A DNA stretch of 64,000 nt, from assembly GCF_036227105.1 (NCBI RefSeq), contig NZ_CP109434.1, positions 5,793,501-5,857,500 on the forward strand, given 5' to 3'. This DNA is from Amycolatopsis sp. NBC_01488 (lineage in GTDB: Bacteria; Actinomycetota; Actinomycetes; Mycobacteriales; Pseudonocardiaceae). A program made the position numbers and the translations under genes. Shown one piece after another: positions 34,973 to 43,686 of the stretch (within the stretch, counting starts at the first letter, position 1; each line of letters opens with the position of its first letter). The notes below the pieces were generated by a model. That model saw only the letters and a program-made list of their open reading frames with translations. It was not told the DNA's origin and ran no database searches.

Positions 34973-36106
34973 TCAGGCGAAGTAGACGGAGTTGACGTCG
35001 GGGACGGCCAGGCTGCCGGCGACCGCGCCGGGCAGGCCGGTGGCCGGGTCGCGCGGCAGCCAGGTGACGGTGCCGGAGCGCTGGTTCGAGACGTAGAACC
35101 AGTTCTCTCCCGGGTCGAGGGCCACGTGCCGCGGCCAGTTGCCGCCAGTGGACACAGTGGACACCAGCTTCAGCGAGGCACCGGCGACGGCGAACGTCGC
35201 CAGGGTGTTGGGACCACGGACGGTGGCGTAGGCGAACTTCCCGTCCTTCGACAGGGCGATCTCGCCCGGGAAGAGGTCCCCGGTGCTGCCCGGCGGCACG
35301 GCCGGGACGACGGAAAGCGCCTTCAGCGTCCCGGTGGCCGCGTCCCAGCTCGCGACGGTCACCTCCGGCCGCAGCTCCTGCAGGATGTAGGCGAACGTCC
35401 CGGTCCGGTCGAACGCGAGGTGCCGCGGCCCGGCTCCGGCCGGCAGCTTGAGCTGCTGGTGCAGCGCGAGCTTCCCGGTGGCGACGTCCAACGAGTAGAC
35501 GTACACCGAATCGGCGCCGAGGTCGACCGACAGCACCCAGCGCCCGCTGGGGTCGTTGACGACCTGGTGGGCGTGGGCCTGCCCGGAGTCGGCCTGGTGC
35601 GTCACCAGGTCGGTCGCCGCGCCGAGCTTGCCGCCGGCCAGGATCGGCAGCACGACGACGCTGCCCGAGCTGTAGTTCGCCGCCAGCACGTACCTCCGGC
35701 TCGAGTGCACGCTCAGGTGCGTCGGCGCGCCGCCCTTGGACGGAACCTTGTTGAGCAGCTGGGGTTTCGTGGCGTCGGCGATGTTCAGCGCCGAGACGTA
35801 CCCGTTCGGGTCGCCTTCGTTGGTGACGTACAACGTCTTGCCGTCGGCACTGCGGTCGAACCACGACGTGTCGGTGATGCCCGGTACCGTCCGGACCGGG
35901 CCCAGCGTGGCGCCCGACCGGCTCGAGACGTCGAGGCCGTGGCCGCTCGCCCCGCTGGTGTAGCTGCCGATGTACACGGTTCCTCCGGCGATGCAGCCCT
36001 TCGATGTGGTGGCCGCGGTGGCGAATTGCGCACCGAGAACGGTCGCAGCACTCGCCCCCGCGGCGGCGCCGAGGAACGTGCGACGGGAAAGTCCGGTCAT
36101 CGTCAT
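34973..36106 (-). CDS. Tat-exported lactonase-family beta-propeller protein
   Basis: 377 aa. A twin-arginine signal (SRRTFLGAAAGASAA, residues 7-21) indicates folded export. The mature part is a seven-bladed propeller of the 6-phosphogluconolactonase-like lactonase family (YIGSYTSG, LYVTNEGDPNG, PTHLSVH, HAHQVVNDPSGRWVL, PRHLAFD, NWPRHVALDPGENWFY). Family members hydrolyse lactones; exported versions may act on sugar lactones or oxidised oligosaccharides. It precedes the sugar importer on the same strand, and a DasR-type palindrome lies 40 bp upstream of its start. Confidence 0.87.
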   Translation of the reverse strand: MTMTGLSRRTFLGAAAGASAATVLGAQFATAATTSKGCIAGGTVYIGSYTSGASGHGLDVSSRSGATLGPVRTVPGITDTSWFDRSADGKTLYVTNEGDPNGYVSALNIADATKPQLLNKVPSKGGAPTHLSVHSSRRYVLAANYSSGSVVVLPILAGGKLGAATDLVTHQADSGQAHAHQVVNDPSGRWVLSVDLGADSVYVYSLDVATGKLALHQQLKLPAGAGPRHLAFDRTGTFAYILQELRPEVTVASWDAATGTLKALSVVPAVPPGSTGDLFPGEIALSKDGKFAYATVRGPNTLATFAVAGASLKLVSTVSTGGNWPRHVALDPGENWFYVSNQRSGTVTWLPRDPATGLPGAVAGSLAVPDVNSVYFA

Positions 36107-36145
36107 TGTCTCCCAACGGGTTCGGGTGGCGGCTTCCCTCCAGTA

Positions 36146-36157
36146 TGGTCTAGACCA
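36146..36157. promoter_or_regulatory. DasR-like operator core (TGGTCTAGACCA)
   Basis: The perfect 12-bp palindrome TGGTCTAGACCA equals the core of the Streptomyces DasR responsive element (consensus around ACTGGTCTAGACCAGT, from memory). It lies 40 bp upstream of the lactonase start and includes the stop codon of the GntP permease gene. The neighbouring importer and GH20 hexosaminidase are typical GlcNAc-regulon members, so GntR/DasR-type control is plausible. Confidence 0.55.
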
Positions 36158-37538
36158 CAGCCATGAGCAATGCCGAAACCGCGAATCCGGAAACGGAAAG
36201 CACGGTTTCGAGTGCGGTCCACGACTTCAGCGTCTGGACCACGCTCATGTTGAAGTACCGCGAAACGATCCAGAAGCCACCGTCGTTGACGTGCGAGGCG
36301 ATGATCGACCCGGCGGAGATCGCCATGACCAGCAAGGCCAGCTGCACCTGCGAATACCCGAGCTGCGCCACGGTCGGCGCGATGATCCCGCTCGTGGTCA
36401 CGATCGCGACGGTCGCCGAACCCTGCGCGATCCGCATGCCGCAGCTGATGACGTACGCCGCGAGCAGCACCGGCAGTCCCGCGTCGTGCAGCGAGTCGGC
36501 GACGGCCTTGCCGATGCCGGTGGCCGAGAGCACCGCGCCGAAGAACGCGCCCGCGCCGACGACGAGCAGGATCATCGCGACCGGCCGCAGCGACTTCGCG
36601 GCCAGTTCGTTGAGGTCCTTGCCGGTGAACCCGCGCCGCAGCCCGAGCAGCCAGGACGCGAGCAGCACGGCGACGGTGAGCGCGACGGCGGGCGTGCCGA
36701 CGAACGCGGCGACGCCCGACAGCGCGGAGCCCTTCGGCAGCCAGATGCTCCCGAAGGTGCCGGCCAGGATCAGCACCAGCGGCACCGCGATGATCGAGCC
36801 GACCAGCGCCAGCGACGGCACATCTTCCTCTTGTTCGCCTTCTTCCTCGGCGACGATCATCTCCTGGGGCACCTCGACGTCGATGCGCTTGCCGATCCAG
36901 GTCGCGTAGAGCACGCCGCCGACGAGGAACGCGGGGATGCCGCAGGCCAGGCCCATCAGGATGATCCAGCCCAGTTCGACGTGCAGCAGCCCGGCCGCCG
37001 CGACCGGGCCGGGGTGGGGCGGCAGGAAGGCGTGCGTGATCGACAGGCCCGCGATCAGCGGCATCGCGTAGAGCACCAGCGAGCGCTTTCCCTGCTTCGC
37101 GGCGACGTACACCAGCGGCGCCAGCACGAAGATGCCGATGTCGAAGAACACCGGGATGCCGAAGATGAACCCGGCGACCCCCATGGCCAGCGGCGCCCGC
37201 TTCTCGCCGAAGCCCCGCAGCAAGGCCCCGGTGAGCACCTTCGCGCCGCCGGAGCGTTCCAGGATCGACCCGAGCAACGTGCCGAGCCCGATGATCGCCG
37301 TGATGTGCCCGAGGATGCTGCCGAACCCCTTCTCCAGCAAGGAGTCCGACGACTTCTGCGCGGTGCCGACGATCGTGCCGACCGGCAGCCCCGCCGCCAG
37401 CGCGGTGAGCAGCCCGACCACGATCAGGGCGATGAACGGCTCGATCTTGAGCTTGACGATCAGCAGCAGCAGGACGGCGATCGAGACGGCGGCGAGCGTG
37501 AGCAGCCCGCCCGTGGTGTGTTGCAGCCAGTGGATCAT
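36150..37538 (-). CDS. GntP-family permease (gluconate or D-serine type)
   Basis: 462 aa with about 12 hydrophobic segments. The GntP signature is clear: GHITAIIGLGTLLGSILERS, FIFGIPVFFDIGIFVLAPLV, ITHAFLPPHPGPVAAAG, and SQGSATVAIVTTSGI-like residues near the end (RIAQGSATVAIVTT). The family transports gluconate, but DsdX, a member, takes up D-serine. Its 3-nt-scale overlap with the N-acyl-D-amino-acid deacylase gene makes a D-amino-acid-related substrate more likely here than gluconate, which is inference. Confidence 0.88.
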   Translation of the reverse strand: MIHWLQHTTGGLLTLAAVSIAVLLLLIVKLKIEPFIALIVVGLLTALAAGLPVGTIVGTAQKSSDSLLEKGFGSILGHITAIIGLGTLLGSILERSGGAKVLTGALLRGFGEKRAPLAMGVAGFIFGIPVFFDIGIFVLAPLVYVAAKQGKRSLVLYAMPLIAGLSITHAFLPPHPGPVAAAGLLHVELGWIILMGLACGIPAFLVGGVLYATWIGKRIDVEVPQEMIVAEEEGEQEEDVPSLALVGSIIAVPLVLILAGTFGSIWLPKGSALSGVAAFVGTPAVALTVAVLLASWLLGLRRGFTGKDLNELAAKSLRPVAMILLVVGAGAFFGAVLSATGIGKAVADSLHDAGLPVLLAAYVISCGMRIAQGSATVAIVTTSGIIAPTVAQLGYSQVQLALLVMAISAGSIIASHVNDGGFWIVSRYFNMSVVQTLKSWTALETVLSVSGFAVSALLMAVV

Positions 37539-39130
37539 CGGGCTCTCCGGGGGTTGCGCAGGGAGTGTCCGGCGAGGGCGCCGGTCGGACGGCCGTCGTC
37601 GAGCGCGGCGACGCCGTTGACGAAGACGTGCGTGATGCCCGCGGCGGGCTGCCGCGGGTCGTCGAAGGTGGCGGTGTCGGCGACCGTGTCCGGGTCGAAC
37701 AGCACCAGGTCGGCGGCGTACCCGGCGCGGACCAGCCCGCGGTCGGTCAGCCGCAGCCGGCGTGCGGCCCGCCCGGTGAGGTGGGCGACGCACTCGGCGA
37801 GGTCCAGCACGCCCAGTTCGCGGACGTAGCGGGCCAGGTAGCGGGGGAACGTGCCCCACGCGCGCGGGTGCGGCCGCGCACCGACGAGCAGGCCGTCGCT
37901 GCCGCCGGTGTGCGTGCGGTGCCGCATGATGGCCTGGACGTTCTCCTCGTGGCCGACGTGCATCAGGCACGACGTGCCGAGCTTCTCGTCGAGCAGCGTG
38001 TCGAAGTAGAGCTCCGCCGGGGTGGTTCCGGTGGTGCGGGCCGACGCGGCGACGCTGTGCCCCACCAGGTGGGCGTTGTGGTCGTGGCGGACGCCGTTGA
38101 TTTCGATGGCGTCCCAGTCGATCGGGACGCCGTGCGCACCGTCCGAACCGGACTCCTCGATCGCGGCGCGAATCCGCTCCCGTTCGTCCACATCGGACAG
38201 CCGGGCGAGCGTCGCGTCGAGGCCGCCTTCGGTGGCCCAGCTCGGCAGCAGCGCCGAGAGGTAGGTCGCGCCCGGCAGGTAGGGGTAGGTGTCGAGGCTG
38301 ATGTCGCAGCCGTCGTCGAGCGCTTCGTCCAGCAGCTTCAGCAGGTCGGGTGCTTTTCCTTTGTTCACCGAGAAGTTCATCGTCGCGTGCGCCAGGTGCA
38401 GGGGACAGCCGGATTGTCTGCTCACCTCGATCATCTCGGCGAACGCTTCGAGCGCGCCCTTGCCGTAGCTGCGGTGGTGCGGGCTGTAGAACCCGCCGCC
38501 TTCGGCGACCACATGGCACAGCTCGACCAGCTCGCTCGTCTCGGCGTACATCCCCGGCGTGTAGGTGAGCCCCGACGACATCCCCATCGCGCCTTCGGCC
38601 AGGCCGGTGGCGACGAGGTCCTTCATCCGGGTCAGCTCGGCATCGGTGGCGGGGCGGTCGTCCCAGCCGACGGCGAGCATCCGGACGGTGCCCTGCGGCA
38701 CGAGGTACGCCGCGTTGACGGCGATGCCCTGGTCGAGCCGGTCGAGGTACTCGCCGACCGAGCGCCAGTTCCAGGCGAACCCGGCCGGGTCGTCGTTCCA
38801 GCCGGCGAGCTGCTGCCGCAGCGCCTCCAGGACGGCGTCGTCGACCGGCGCGTACGACAGCCCGTCCTGGCCGAGCACCTCGGTCGTGACGCCCTGGGTG
38901 ATCTTGGCCGGGTGCTCCGGATTGGCCAGCAGCTGCAGGTCGGAGTGCGAATGCATGTCGATGAACCCGGGCGCGAGCACCAGCCCGCCGGCGTCGATCG
39001 TGCGGCGGCCGGTGAGCGAGCCCGCGTCGGCGACCTCCGCGATCCGGCCGCCGGTGATGCCGACGTCGTGGCGCGTCATCGCGTCGCCGGTGCCGTCGGC
39101 GACCAGCGCGTTCTGGACGACGACGTCCAT
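37535..39130 (-). CDS. N-acyl-D-amino-acid deacylase
   Basis: 531 aa. The amidohydrolase metal motif is at FIDMHSHSDLQL, and further hallmarks are LGQDGLSYAPV, GLSSGLTYTPGMYA-like GAMGMSSGLTYTPGMYA, CPLHLAHATMN and GGSDGLLVGARPHPRAWGTF. The family removes N-acyl groups from D-amino acids using one or two zinc ions; closely related proteins are called D-aminoacylases. The start overlaps the stop of the preceding PLP enzyme (TGATG) and its end overlaps the permease start by 4 nt. The gene order supports uptake, deacylation, then deamination. Confidence 0.9.
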   Translation of the reverse strand: MDVVVQNALVADGTGDAMTRHDVGITGGRIAEVADAGSLTGRRTIDAGGLVLAPGFIDMHSHSDLQLLANPEHPAKITQGVTTEVLGQDGLSYAPVDDAVLEALRQQLAGWNDDPAGFAWNWRSVGEYLDRLDQGIAVNAAYLVPQGTVRMLAVGWDDRPATDAELTRMKDLVATGLAEGAMGMSSGLTYTPGMYAETSELVELCHVVAEGGGFYSPHHRSYGKGALEAFAEMIEVSRQSGCPLHLAHATMNFSVNKGKAPDLLKLLDEALDDGCDISLDTYPYLPGATYLSALLPSWATEGGLDATLARLSDVDERERIRAAIEESGSDGAHGVPIDWDAIEINGVRHDHNAHLVGHSVAASARTTGTTPAELYFDTLLDEKLGTSCLMHVGHEENVQAIMRHRTHTGGSDGLLVGARPHPRAWGTFPRYLARYVRELGVLDLAECVAHLTGRAARRLRLTDRGLVRAGYAADLVLFDPDTVADTATFDDPRQPAAGITHVFVNGVAALDDGRPTGALAGHSLRNPRRAR

Positions 39131-40428
39131 CAGAACCACGTCCGGACCAGGTCGACGACGGTTTCGCCGTCGGCCGCGGTCACCGGCAGCAGCGGCCACT
39201 TGTCGAACACCGTGCACGGGTGGGACAGGCCGAGCCCGATCCAGTCGCCGACCTCGACCGGCGACCCGGCGGGCAGGGTGAGGAACGCGTGCTGGTCGTT
39301 CATCTTCGCGACGACGTGGCCTTCGAGCGGCTCGGCGGGGCCGTTCGGGGTACGGCGCAGCTGCGGCTCGGGCATGCCCTCGTCGAAGGACGCGTCGCGC
39401 TTGCCGATGGTCAGCAGCGCCAGTTCGTCCGACGGCTTCGACGTCACCTGCGCCCAGGCCCGGAGCGCGGGCCGGAACGACTCGACGCCGTCGATACGCG
39501 GGTGGTCGCCGAGCGGGGAGATCTGGCGGTAGAAGCCGTCGTCGTGGGTGACGTACGCGCCGCTGCGCAGCACCGGCAGCACGTCGAGACCGTCAGGCCA
39601 CGGCTTCGTCAGCTCGTTCGCGACCTGGTCGAAGTACGCGCTCCCGCCGGCGGTGACGATGATCTGGCCGTCGAGCATGCCCTTGTCCGCGAACGTGATC
39701 GCGAGGTCGCGTAAACCGTCCACATAGGAACTGATCTTGGCGAGCGCGGCTTCGTCGGTGTCGTGCGAGAGCGCGCCCTCATAGCCGCCGGTGCCGCGCA
39801 GCCGCAACGCCGGGCTCGCGTGGACCGCTTCGGCCACGGCCAGGGCGGTCGGGGTGTCCCGGACGCCCGTGCGGCCGCCGTCGGCGCCCAGCTCGAGGAG
39901 GACGTCCACCGGACGCTCGGTGCCGGCGAGGGCCTCGGTCATCAGCTCGACGCCGCGGACCGAGTCGACCCAGCAGACGAACTCGAAGTCCGGGTCGGCC
40001 GCCAGCTCGGCGGCCAGCCAGCGCAGGCCCGAGGGGTCCAGGAGCTGGTTGGCCAGCAGGATCCGGGAGACGCCGAACGCGCGGTAGATCCGGAGGTGGC
40101 CGGCGTTCGCGCAGGTGATGCCCCACGCGCCGTGCTCGATCTGGCGAGCGAACAGCTGCGGGGCCATGGTGGTCTTGCCGTGCGGGGCGAGCACGACGCC
40201 GCGGGCGGCGCACCACGCGGCCATCGTGCGCAGGTTGTGCTCGAGAGCGTCGTCGTCGAGGACGACGAAGGGCGCGAAGAACCCGTCGGTGAACAGGTTC
40301 AGCCGCCGGTCCGCGGCTTCGGTGAGCGTGAGCCCGGTCAGGGCGGGGGCGGCCGAGCGGAAGCGCCAGTCGATCCGCTCGTCGCGGAGGGCGGCGAGCG
40401 CGGCGGGGTCCATCAGGCAAGGGTTCAT
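39130..40428 (-). CDS. DSD1-like PLP enzyme (D-serine dehydratase / D-threonine aldolase family)
   Basis: 432 aa from the ATG at 40428. The alanine-racemase-like barrel carries the PLP lysine at Lys85 (LAPHGKTTMAPQLF). The C-terminal domain has the metal-binding His-x-Cys (GLSHPCTVFDKW) that in yeast and chicken D-serine dehydratase binds zinc. It likely deaminates D-amino acids, such as D-serine, released by the deacylase. It is the first gene of a three-gene overlapping operon. A candidate operator with repeated TTGC elements lies in the divergent intergenic region. Confidence 0.85.
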   Translation of the reverse strand: MNPCLMDPAALAALRDERIDWRFRSAAPALTGLTLTEAADRRLNLFTDGFFAPFVVLDDDALEHNLRTMAAWCAARGVVLAPHGKTTMAPQLFARQIEHGAWGITCANAGHLRIYRAFGVSRILLANQLLDPSGLRWLAAELAADPDFEFVCWVDSVRGVELMTEALAGTERPVDVLLELGADGGRTGVRDTPTALAVAEAVHASPALRLRGTGGYEGALSHDTDEAALAKISSYVDGLRDLAITFADKGMLDGQIIVTAGGSAYFDQVANELTKPWPDGLDVLPVLRSGAYVTHDDGFYRQISPLGDHPRIDGVESFRPALRAWAQVTSKPSDELALLTIGKRDASFDEGMPEPQLRRTPNGPAEPLEGHVVAKMNDQHAFLTLPAGSPVEVGDWIGLGLSHPCTVFDKWPLLPVTAADGETVVDLVRTWF

Positions 40429-40443
40429 CGGCGGCGACCTCGG

Positions 40444-40471
40444 TTGCGTATGTTGCAACGACTGTTGCGCA
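40444..40471. promoter_or_regulatory. Candidate operator between the D-amino-acid operon and the kinase/IclR operon
   Basis: The 113-bp divergent region contains three TTGC elements (TTGCGTA, TTGCAAC, TTGCGCA) at 40444, 40453 and 40465; the central GTTGCAAC is itself an 8-bp palindrome. Such TTGC-rich inverted repeats suit an IclR dimer. The IclR gene is the second gene of the rightward operon, so local autoregulation is inferred. Confidence 0.4.
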
Positions 40472-40541
40472 TTTTGAGTGCCATAGGTGTAGCATCCGGG
40501 TCGCCACAGGTCAACGGGGTGACGGACAGGGGAGACGGAAA

Positions 40542-41516
40542 GTGACGAGCGGGCCCGAGGTGCTCTGTGTCGGCGAGTCGATGGCGCTGTTCGTGCCCGC
40601 CGAACCCGGCCCGCCGGACGAGGTGAAGCGGTGGACGCGCACGATCGGCGGCGCCGAGTCGAACGTCGCCTGCCACCTGCCGGCGCTGGGCGTGCCGAGC
40701 GGCTGGGTGAGCGCGGTCGGGGACGACCCGTTCGGGCGCGCGATGCTGCGCGAAATCTCCGCGGCCGGCGTCGACGTCAGCGCGTGCTTCGTCGACCCGC
40801 TGCGCCCGACCGGCCTCTACATCAAGGAAAGCGGCGCCGGCGGCAGCCCGGTGCGCTACTACCGGGCGGGCTCGGCGGCGTCCGGGATGGGCCCTTCGCT
40901 GCTGGACCGGCTCGATCTCGACGGCGTCCGCGTGCTGCACCTGTCCGGCATCACCCCCGCGCTGTCCGAGAGCTGCCTCGCGCTGGTGCGCGCCCTGCTG
41001 GAGCTGCCCCGCGGCGACCGGCTGATCTCGTTCGACGTCAACCTGCGGCCCGCGCTGTGGGCGGGCCGCGACCCGCACCTGCTCGCCGAACTGGCCGGGC
41101 AGGCCGACATCGTCCTGACCGGCGACGACGAGGCCCGGCACGTCTGGGGGACCGGCGACCCGGCCGAGCTGCGGGCGCTGCTGCCCGGGCCGCGCACGCT
41201 CGTCGTCAAGCACGGCGAACGCGGCGCGACGCTGGTCGAAGGGGAGCCGCTGTTCGCGCCCGCGTTGCGGGTGGACGTCTTCGAGCCGGTCGGCGCCGGG
41301 GACGCGTTCGCCGCGGGCTTCCTCGCCGCCACCCTGCGCGGCGCCGAGCCACTGGCCCGGCTGCGGCAGGGCCATCTGCAGGCGGCCGCGACCCTGCTCA
41401 CCCACGACGACGTCGGGGTGCCGCTGCCGCGCACGGTCGTGGATAGCCTGCTCACCGCGGACCCGGACGAGTGGCGTTCGGCCCGGCTGACCGGAGAGGG
41501 CGTGGTGCTCACGTGA
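40542..41516 (+). CDS. PfkB-family sugar kinase (2-keto-3-deoxygluconate kinase-like)
   Basis: 324 aa from GTG, with AGGGGAGACGG upstream. The PfkB signatures are GGAESNVACHLPALG at the substrate-binding N-terminus and the catalytic VGAGDAFAAGFLAA with Asp as base. The sequence most resembles KDG kinases, which make KDPG in gluconate or uronate breakdown, though ribokinase-like relatives cannot be excluded. The stop codon overlaps the IclR start by 4 nt (GTGA). Pairing with a GntP permease would also fit sugar-acid catabolism. Confidence 0.85.
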   Translation: MTSGPEVLCVGESMALFVPAEPGPPDEVKRWTRTIGGAESNVACHLPALGVPSGWVSAVGDDPFGRAMLREISAAGVDVSACFVDPLRPTGLYIKESGAGGSPVRYYRAGSAASGMGPSLLDRLDLDGVRVLHLSGITPALSESCLALVRALLELPRGDRLISFDVNLRPALWAGRDPHLLAELAGQADIVLTGDDEARHVWGTGDPAELRALLPGPRTLVVKHGERGATLVEGEPLFAPALRVDVFEPVGAGDAFAAGFLAATLRGAEPLARLRQGHLQAAATLLTHDDVGVPLPRTVVDSLLTADPDEWRSARLTGEGVVLT

Positions 41517-42271
41517 GCCAGAGTCTCGACCGCGCGTTGACCCTGCTGAACTCGATCGCGAAGGACGCTCGCACGCTCGACGACCTCGCCGACGAGATCG
41601 GCGTGCACAAGTCGACCGTGCTGCGCCTGCTGCGCACCCTCGAGCAGCACCACTTCGTCCGGCGCGAAGGCACGCGGTACTACCGGCTCGGCAGCGCCAT
41701 GTTCGACCTCGCCAACCAGGCCCTCGACTCGATCGACGTCCGCCGCAGCGCCCAGCCCGCGCTGGCCGCGCTCAACGCGCGCACCGGGCACACCGTGCAC
41801 CTGGCCAGCTACGACGACGGCGAAGTCGTCTACATCGACAAGTACGAGGGCCGGCATTCGGTGCGGATGTACTCCCGCGTCGGCAAGCGGGCGCCGCTGC
41901 ACTGCACGGCGGTCGGCAAGGTGCTGGTCGCGGCGATGCCCCCGGCGCGCCGCGAGGAGATCGCGCACTCGATCGAGTACCCGGTCCTGACGTCGAACAC
42001 GATCACCACGCCCGAGGCGTACCTCGCCGAGCTGGAGCGCGTGGGCCGGCTCGGGTACGCCGTCGACAACGCCGAGCACGAGGACTTCATCCACTGCATC
42101 GCGGCGCCGGTCCGCGGCGCGGACGGCGAAGTCCTGGCCGCCGCGTCGATGTCGGTGCCGAAGGTCCTGCTCGACTACGAAGGCCTGCTGGCACTGGTCC
42201 CGGACCTGCGCGCCGCGACCACGGAAGCTTCCGTCCACAGTGGATGGACGGAGAACGGAAAGGGGCACTGA
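41513..42271 (+). CDS. IclR-family transcriptional regulator
   Basis: 252 aa, GTG start inside the kinase stop. The N-terminal winged helix reads RTLDDLADEIGVHKSTVLRL, and the effector domain contains VGKRAPLHCTAVGKVLVAAM and the Cys-containing IHCIAAPVRG segment. IclR proteins regulate degradation of aromatic, sugar-acid and amino-acid substrates by binding small ligands. Operon position between a kinase gene and a RidA gene suggests autoregulation and control of the divergent D-amino-acid operon. Confidence 0.92.
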   Translation: MSQSLDRALTLLNSIAKDARTLDDLADEIGVHKSTVLRLLRTLEQHHFVRREGTRYYRLGSAMFDLANQALDSIDVRRSAQPALAALNARTGHTVHLASYDDGEVVYIDKYEGRHSVRMYSRVGKRAPLHCTAVGKVLVAAMPPARREEIAHSIEYPVLTSNTITTPEAYLAELERVGRLGYAVDNAEHEDFIHCIAAPVRGADGEVLAAASMSVPKVLLDYEGLLALVPDLRAATTEASVHSGWTENGKGH

Positions 42272-42654
42272 TGAGCAAGACGGCAGTTTCCACCGAGAAC
42301 GCGCCGAAGCCGCCGGCGAAGTTCTCGCAGGCCGTCCGCAAGGGGAACCTGCTGCAGGTCGCCGGCCAGGTCGGCTTCGACCCGGCGACCGGCGCCGTCG
42401 TCGGCGAGGACGTCGTGGGCCAGACCCGCCAGACGTTCAAGAACATCGAAGCCGTGCTGGCCGAGGCGGGTTCGAGCCTGGCCGACGCGATCATGGTGCG
42501 GGTGTACCTGACCGACACGGCGCACTTCGCGCCGTTCAACGAGGTCTACGACGAGCTGATCGGCGACGCGCCGCACGCCGCCCGCACGACGGTGTACGTC
42601 GGCCTCCCGGGCGAGCTCCTCGTCGAGATCGACGTGCTCTGCGTGCTGGACTGA
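42271..42654 (+). CDS. RidA-family (YjgF/YER057c) enamine/imine deaminase
   Basis: 127 aa, ATG overlapping the IclR stop by one base (TGATG). The YjgF core is clear: LLQVAGQVGFDPATGAVVG, QTRQTFKNIEAVLAEAG, MVRVYLTD and the Arg in APHAARTTVYVGLPG followed by EIDV. RidA trimers hydrolyse reactive 2-aminoacrylate and related imines that PLP dehydratases release. That fits the DSD1-like enzyme encoded nearby. A terminator lies between it and the ACC deaminase gene. Confidence 0.9.
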   Translation: MSKTAVSTENAPKPPAKFSQAVRKGNLLQVAGQVGFDPATGAVVGEDVVGQTRQTFKNIEAVLAEAGSSLADAIMVRVYLTDTAHFAPFNEVYDELIGDAPHAARTTVYVGLPGELLVEIDVLCVLD

Positions 42655-42660
42655 GGCTTT

Positions 42661-42686
42661 CCCGGGGCCGGTTTCCCGGCCCCGGG
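42661..42686. terminator. Bidirectional terminator between RidA and ACC deaminase genes
   Basis: A perfect 11-bp GC stem (CCCGGGGCCGG, 42661-42671 with 42676-42686) with a TTTC loop fills the 36-bp gap between two convergent genes. Confidence 0.8.
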
Positions 42687-42690
42687 GTGC

Positions 42691-43686
42691 TCAGCCGAGG
42701 ACGCTCGTGTAGCCGTTGAGCGCGGGCTGCCCGCCGAGGTGGGCGTAGAGGACGTTCGAGTCTTTGCCGATTTCCCCGCGGCCGACCAGGTCGATGAGGC
42801 CCGCCATGGACTTGCCCTCGTACACGGGATCGGTGATCATCCCTTCCAGTCGCGCGCACGTCTCGATGGCGTCCACAGTGGACTTGTCCGGGATGCCGTA
42901 GATCCCCGCGTGGTAACGGTCGTCCAGCTCGACGTCCGCGATCTCCCCGGCGCCGATCAGTTCGGCGGTGGTGCGCGCGATCCGCGTGACCTGCTCGCGG
43001 GTTTCTTCGGGCTTCGCGGAGGCGTCGATGCCGAGGATGCGCCGCTTCTTGCCGAGCGCGGTGCCCGCGACCATGCCGCCCTGGGTGCTGCCGGTGACCG
43101 AGCAGACGATCACCGTGTCGAAGAAGACGCCCAGTTCTTCTTCTTGCTCCTCGAGTTCGACGACCCAGTTCGCGAAGCCGAGCCCGCCGAGCCGGTGGTC
43201 CGACGCGCCGGCCGGGATGGGGTACGGCTTCCCGCCGTCGGCCTCGATCTCCGCGACGGCGTCCTCCCACGCCTGCTTGAAGCCGATGCCGAAGCCGGCG
43301 TCGACGAGCCGGACGTCCGCGCCGAGAATCCGCGAGAGCTGGATGTTGCCGACCTTGTCGTAGAGCGGGTCGGGCCAGTCGACCCAGCTTTCCTGCACCA
43401 GCACGGCCTTCAGCCCGGCGCGCGCCGCGGCGGCCGCGACCTGCCGGGTGTGGTTGGACTGGACGCCGCCGATGGAGACGAGCGTGTCCGCGCCCTCGTT
43501 CAGGGCGTCCGCGACGAGGTACTCGAGCTTGCGGGTCTTGTTGCCGCCGAAGGCCAGGCCCGAGTTGACGTCTTCACGCTTGGCCCAGACGTTCGCGCCG
43601 CCGAGGTGCGCGGTGAGGCGTTCGAGCGGGTGCACCGGCGACGGGCCGAACAACAGGGGGAAGCGCGGGAAGTCGGCGAGGGTCAT
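42691..43686 (-). CDS. acdS: 1-aminocyclopropane-1-carboxylate deaminase
   Basis: 331 aa. The alignment remembered against Pseudomonas ACC deaminase is strong throughout: FPLLFGPSPVHPLERL, KREDVNSGLAFGGNKTRKLE with the PLP lysine at residue 50, VSIGGVQSNHTRQVAAAAA, PYPIPAGASDHRLGGLGF, CSVTGSTQGGMVAG and VLYAHLGGQPALNGY. The enzyme opens the cyclopropane ring of the plant ethylene precursor ACC to give 2-oxobutyrate and ammonia. D-cysteine desulfhydrases are similar, so activity is inferred. Its GntR gene is coupled upstream by a 4-nt overlap. Confidence 0.87.
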   Translation of the reverse strand: MTLADFPRFPLLFGPSPVHPLERLTAHLGGANVWAKREDVNSGLAFGGNKTRKLEYLVADALNEGADTLVSIGGVQSNHTRQVAAAAARAGLKAVLVQESWVDWPDPLYDKVGNIQLSRILGADVRLVDAGFGIGFKQAWEDAVAEIEADGGKPYPIPAGASDHRLGGLGFANWVVELEEQEEELGVFFDTVIVCSVTGSTQGGMVAGTALGKKRRILGIDASAKPEETREQVTRIARTTAELIGAGEIADVELDDRYHAGIYGIPDKSTVDAIETCARLEGMITDPVYEGKSMAGLIDLVGRGEIGKDSNVLYAHLGGQPALNGYTSVLG

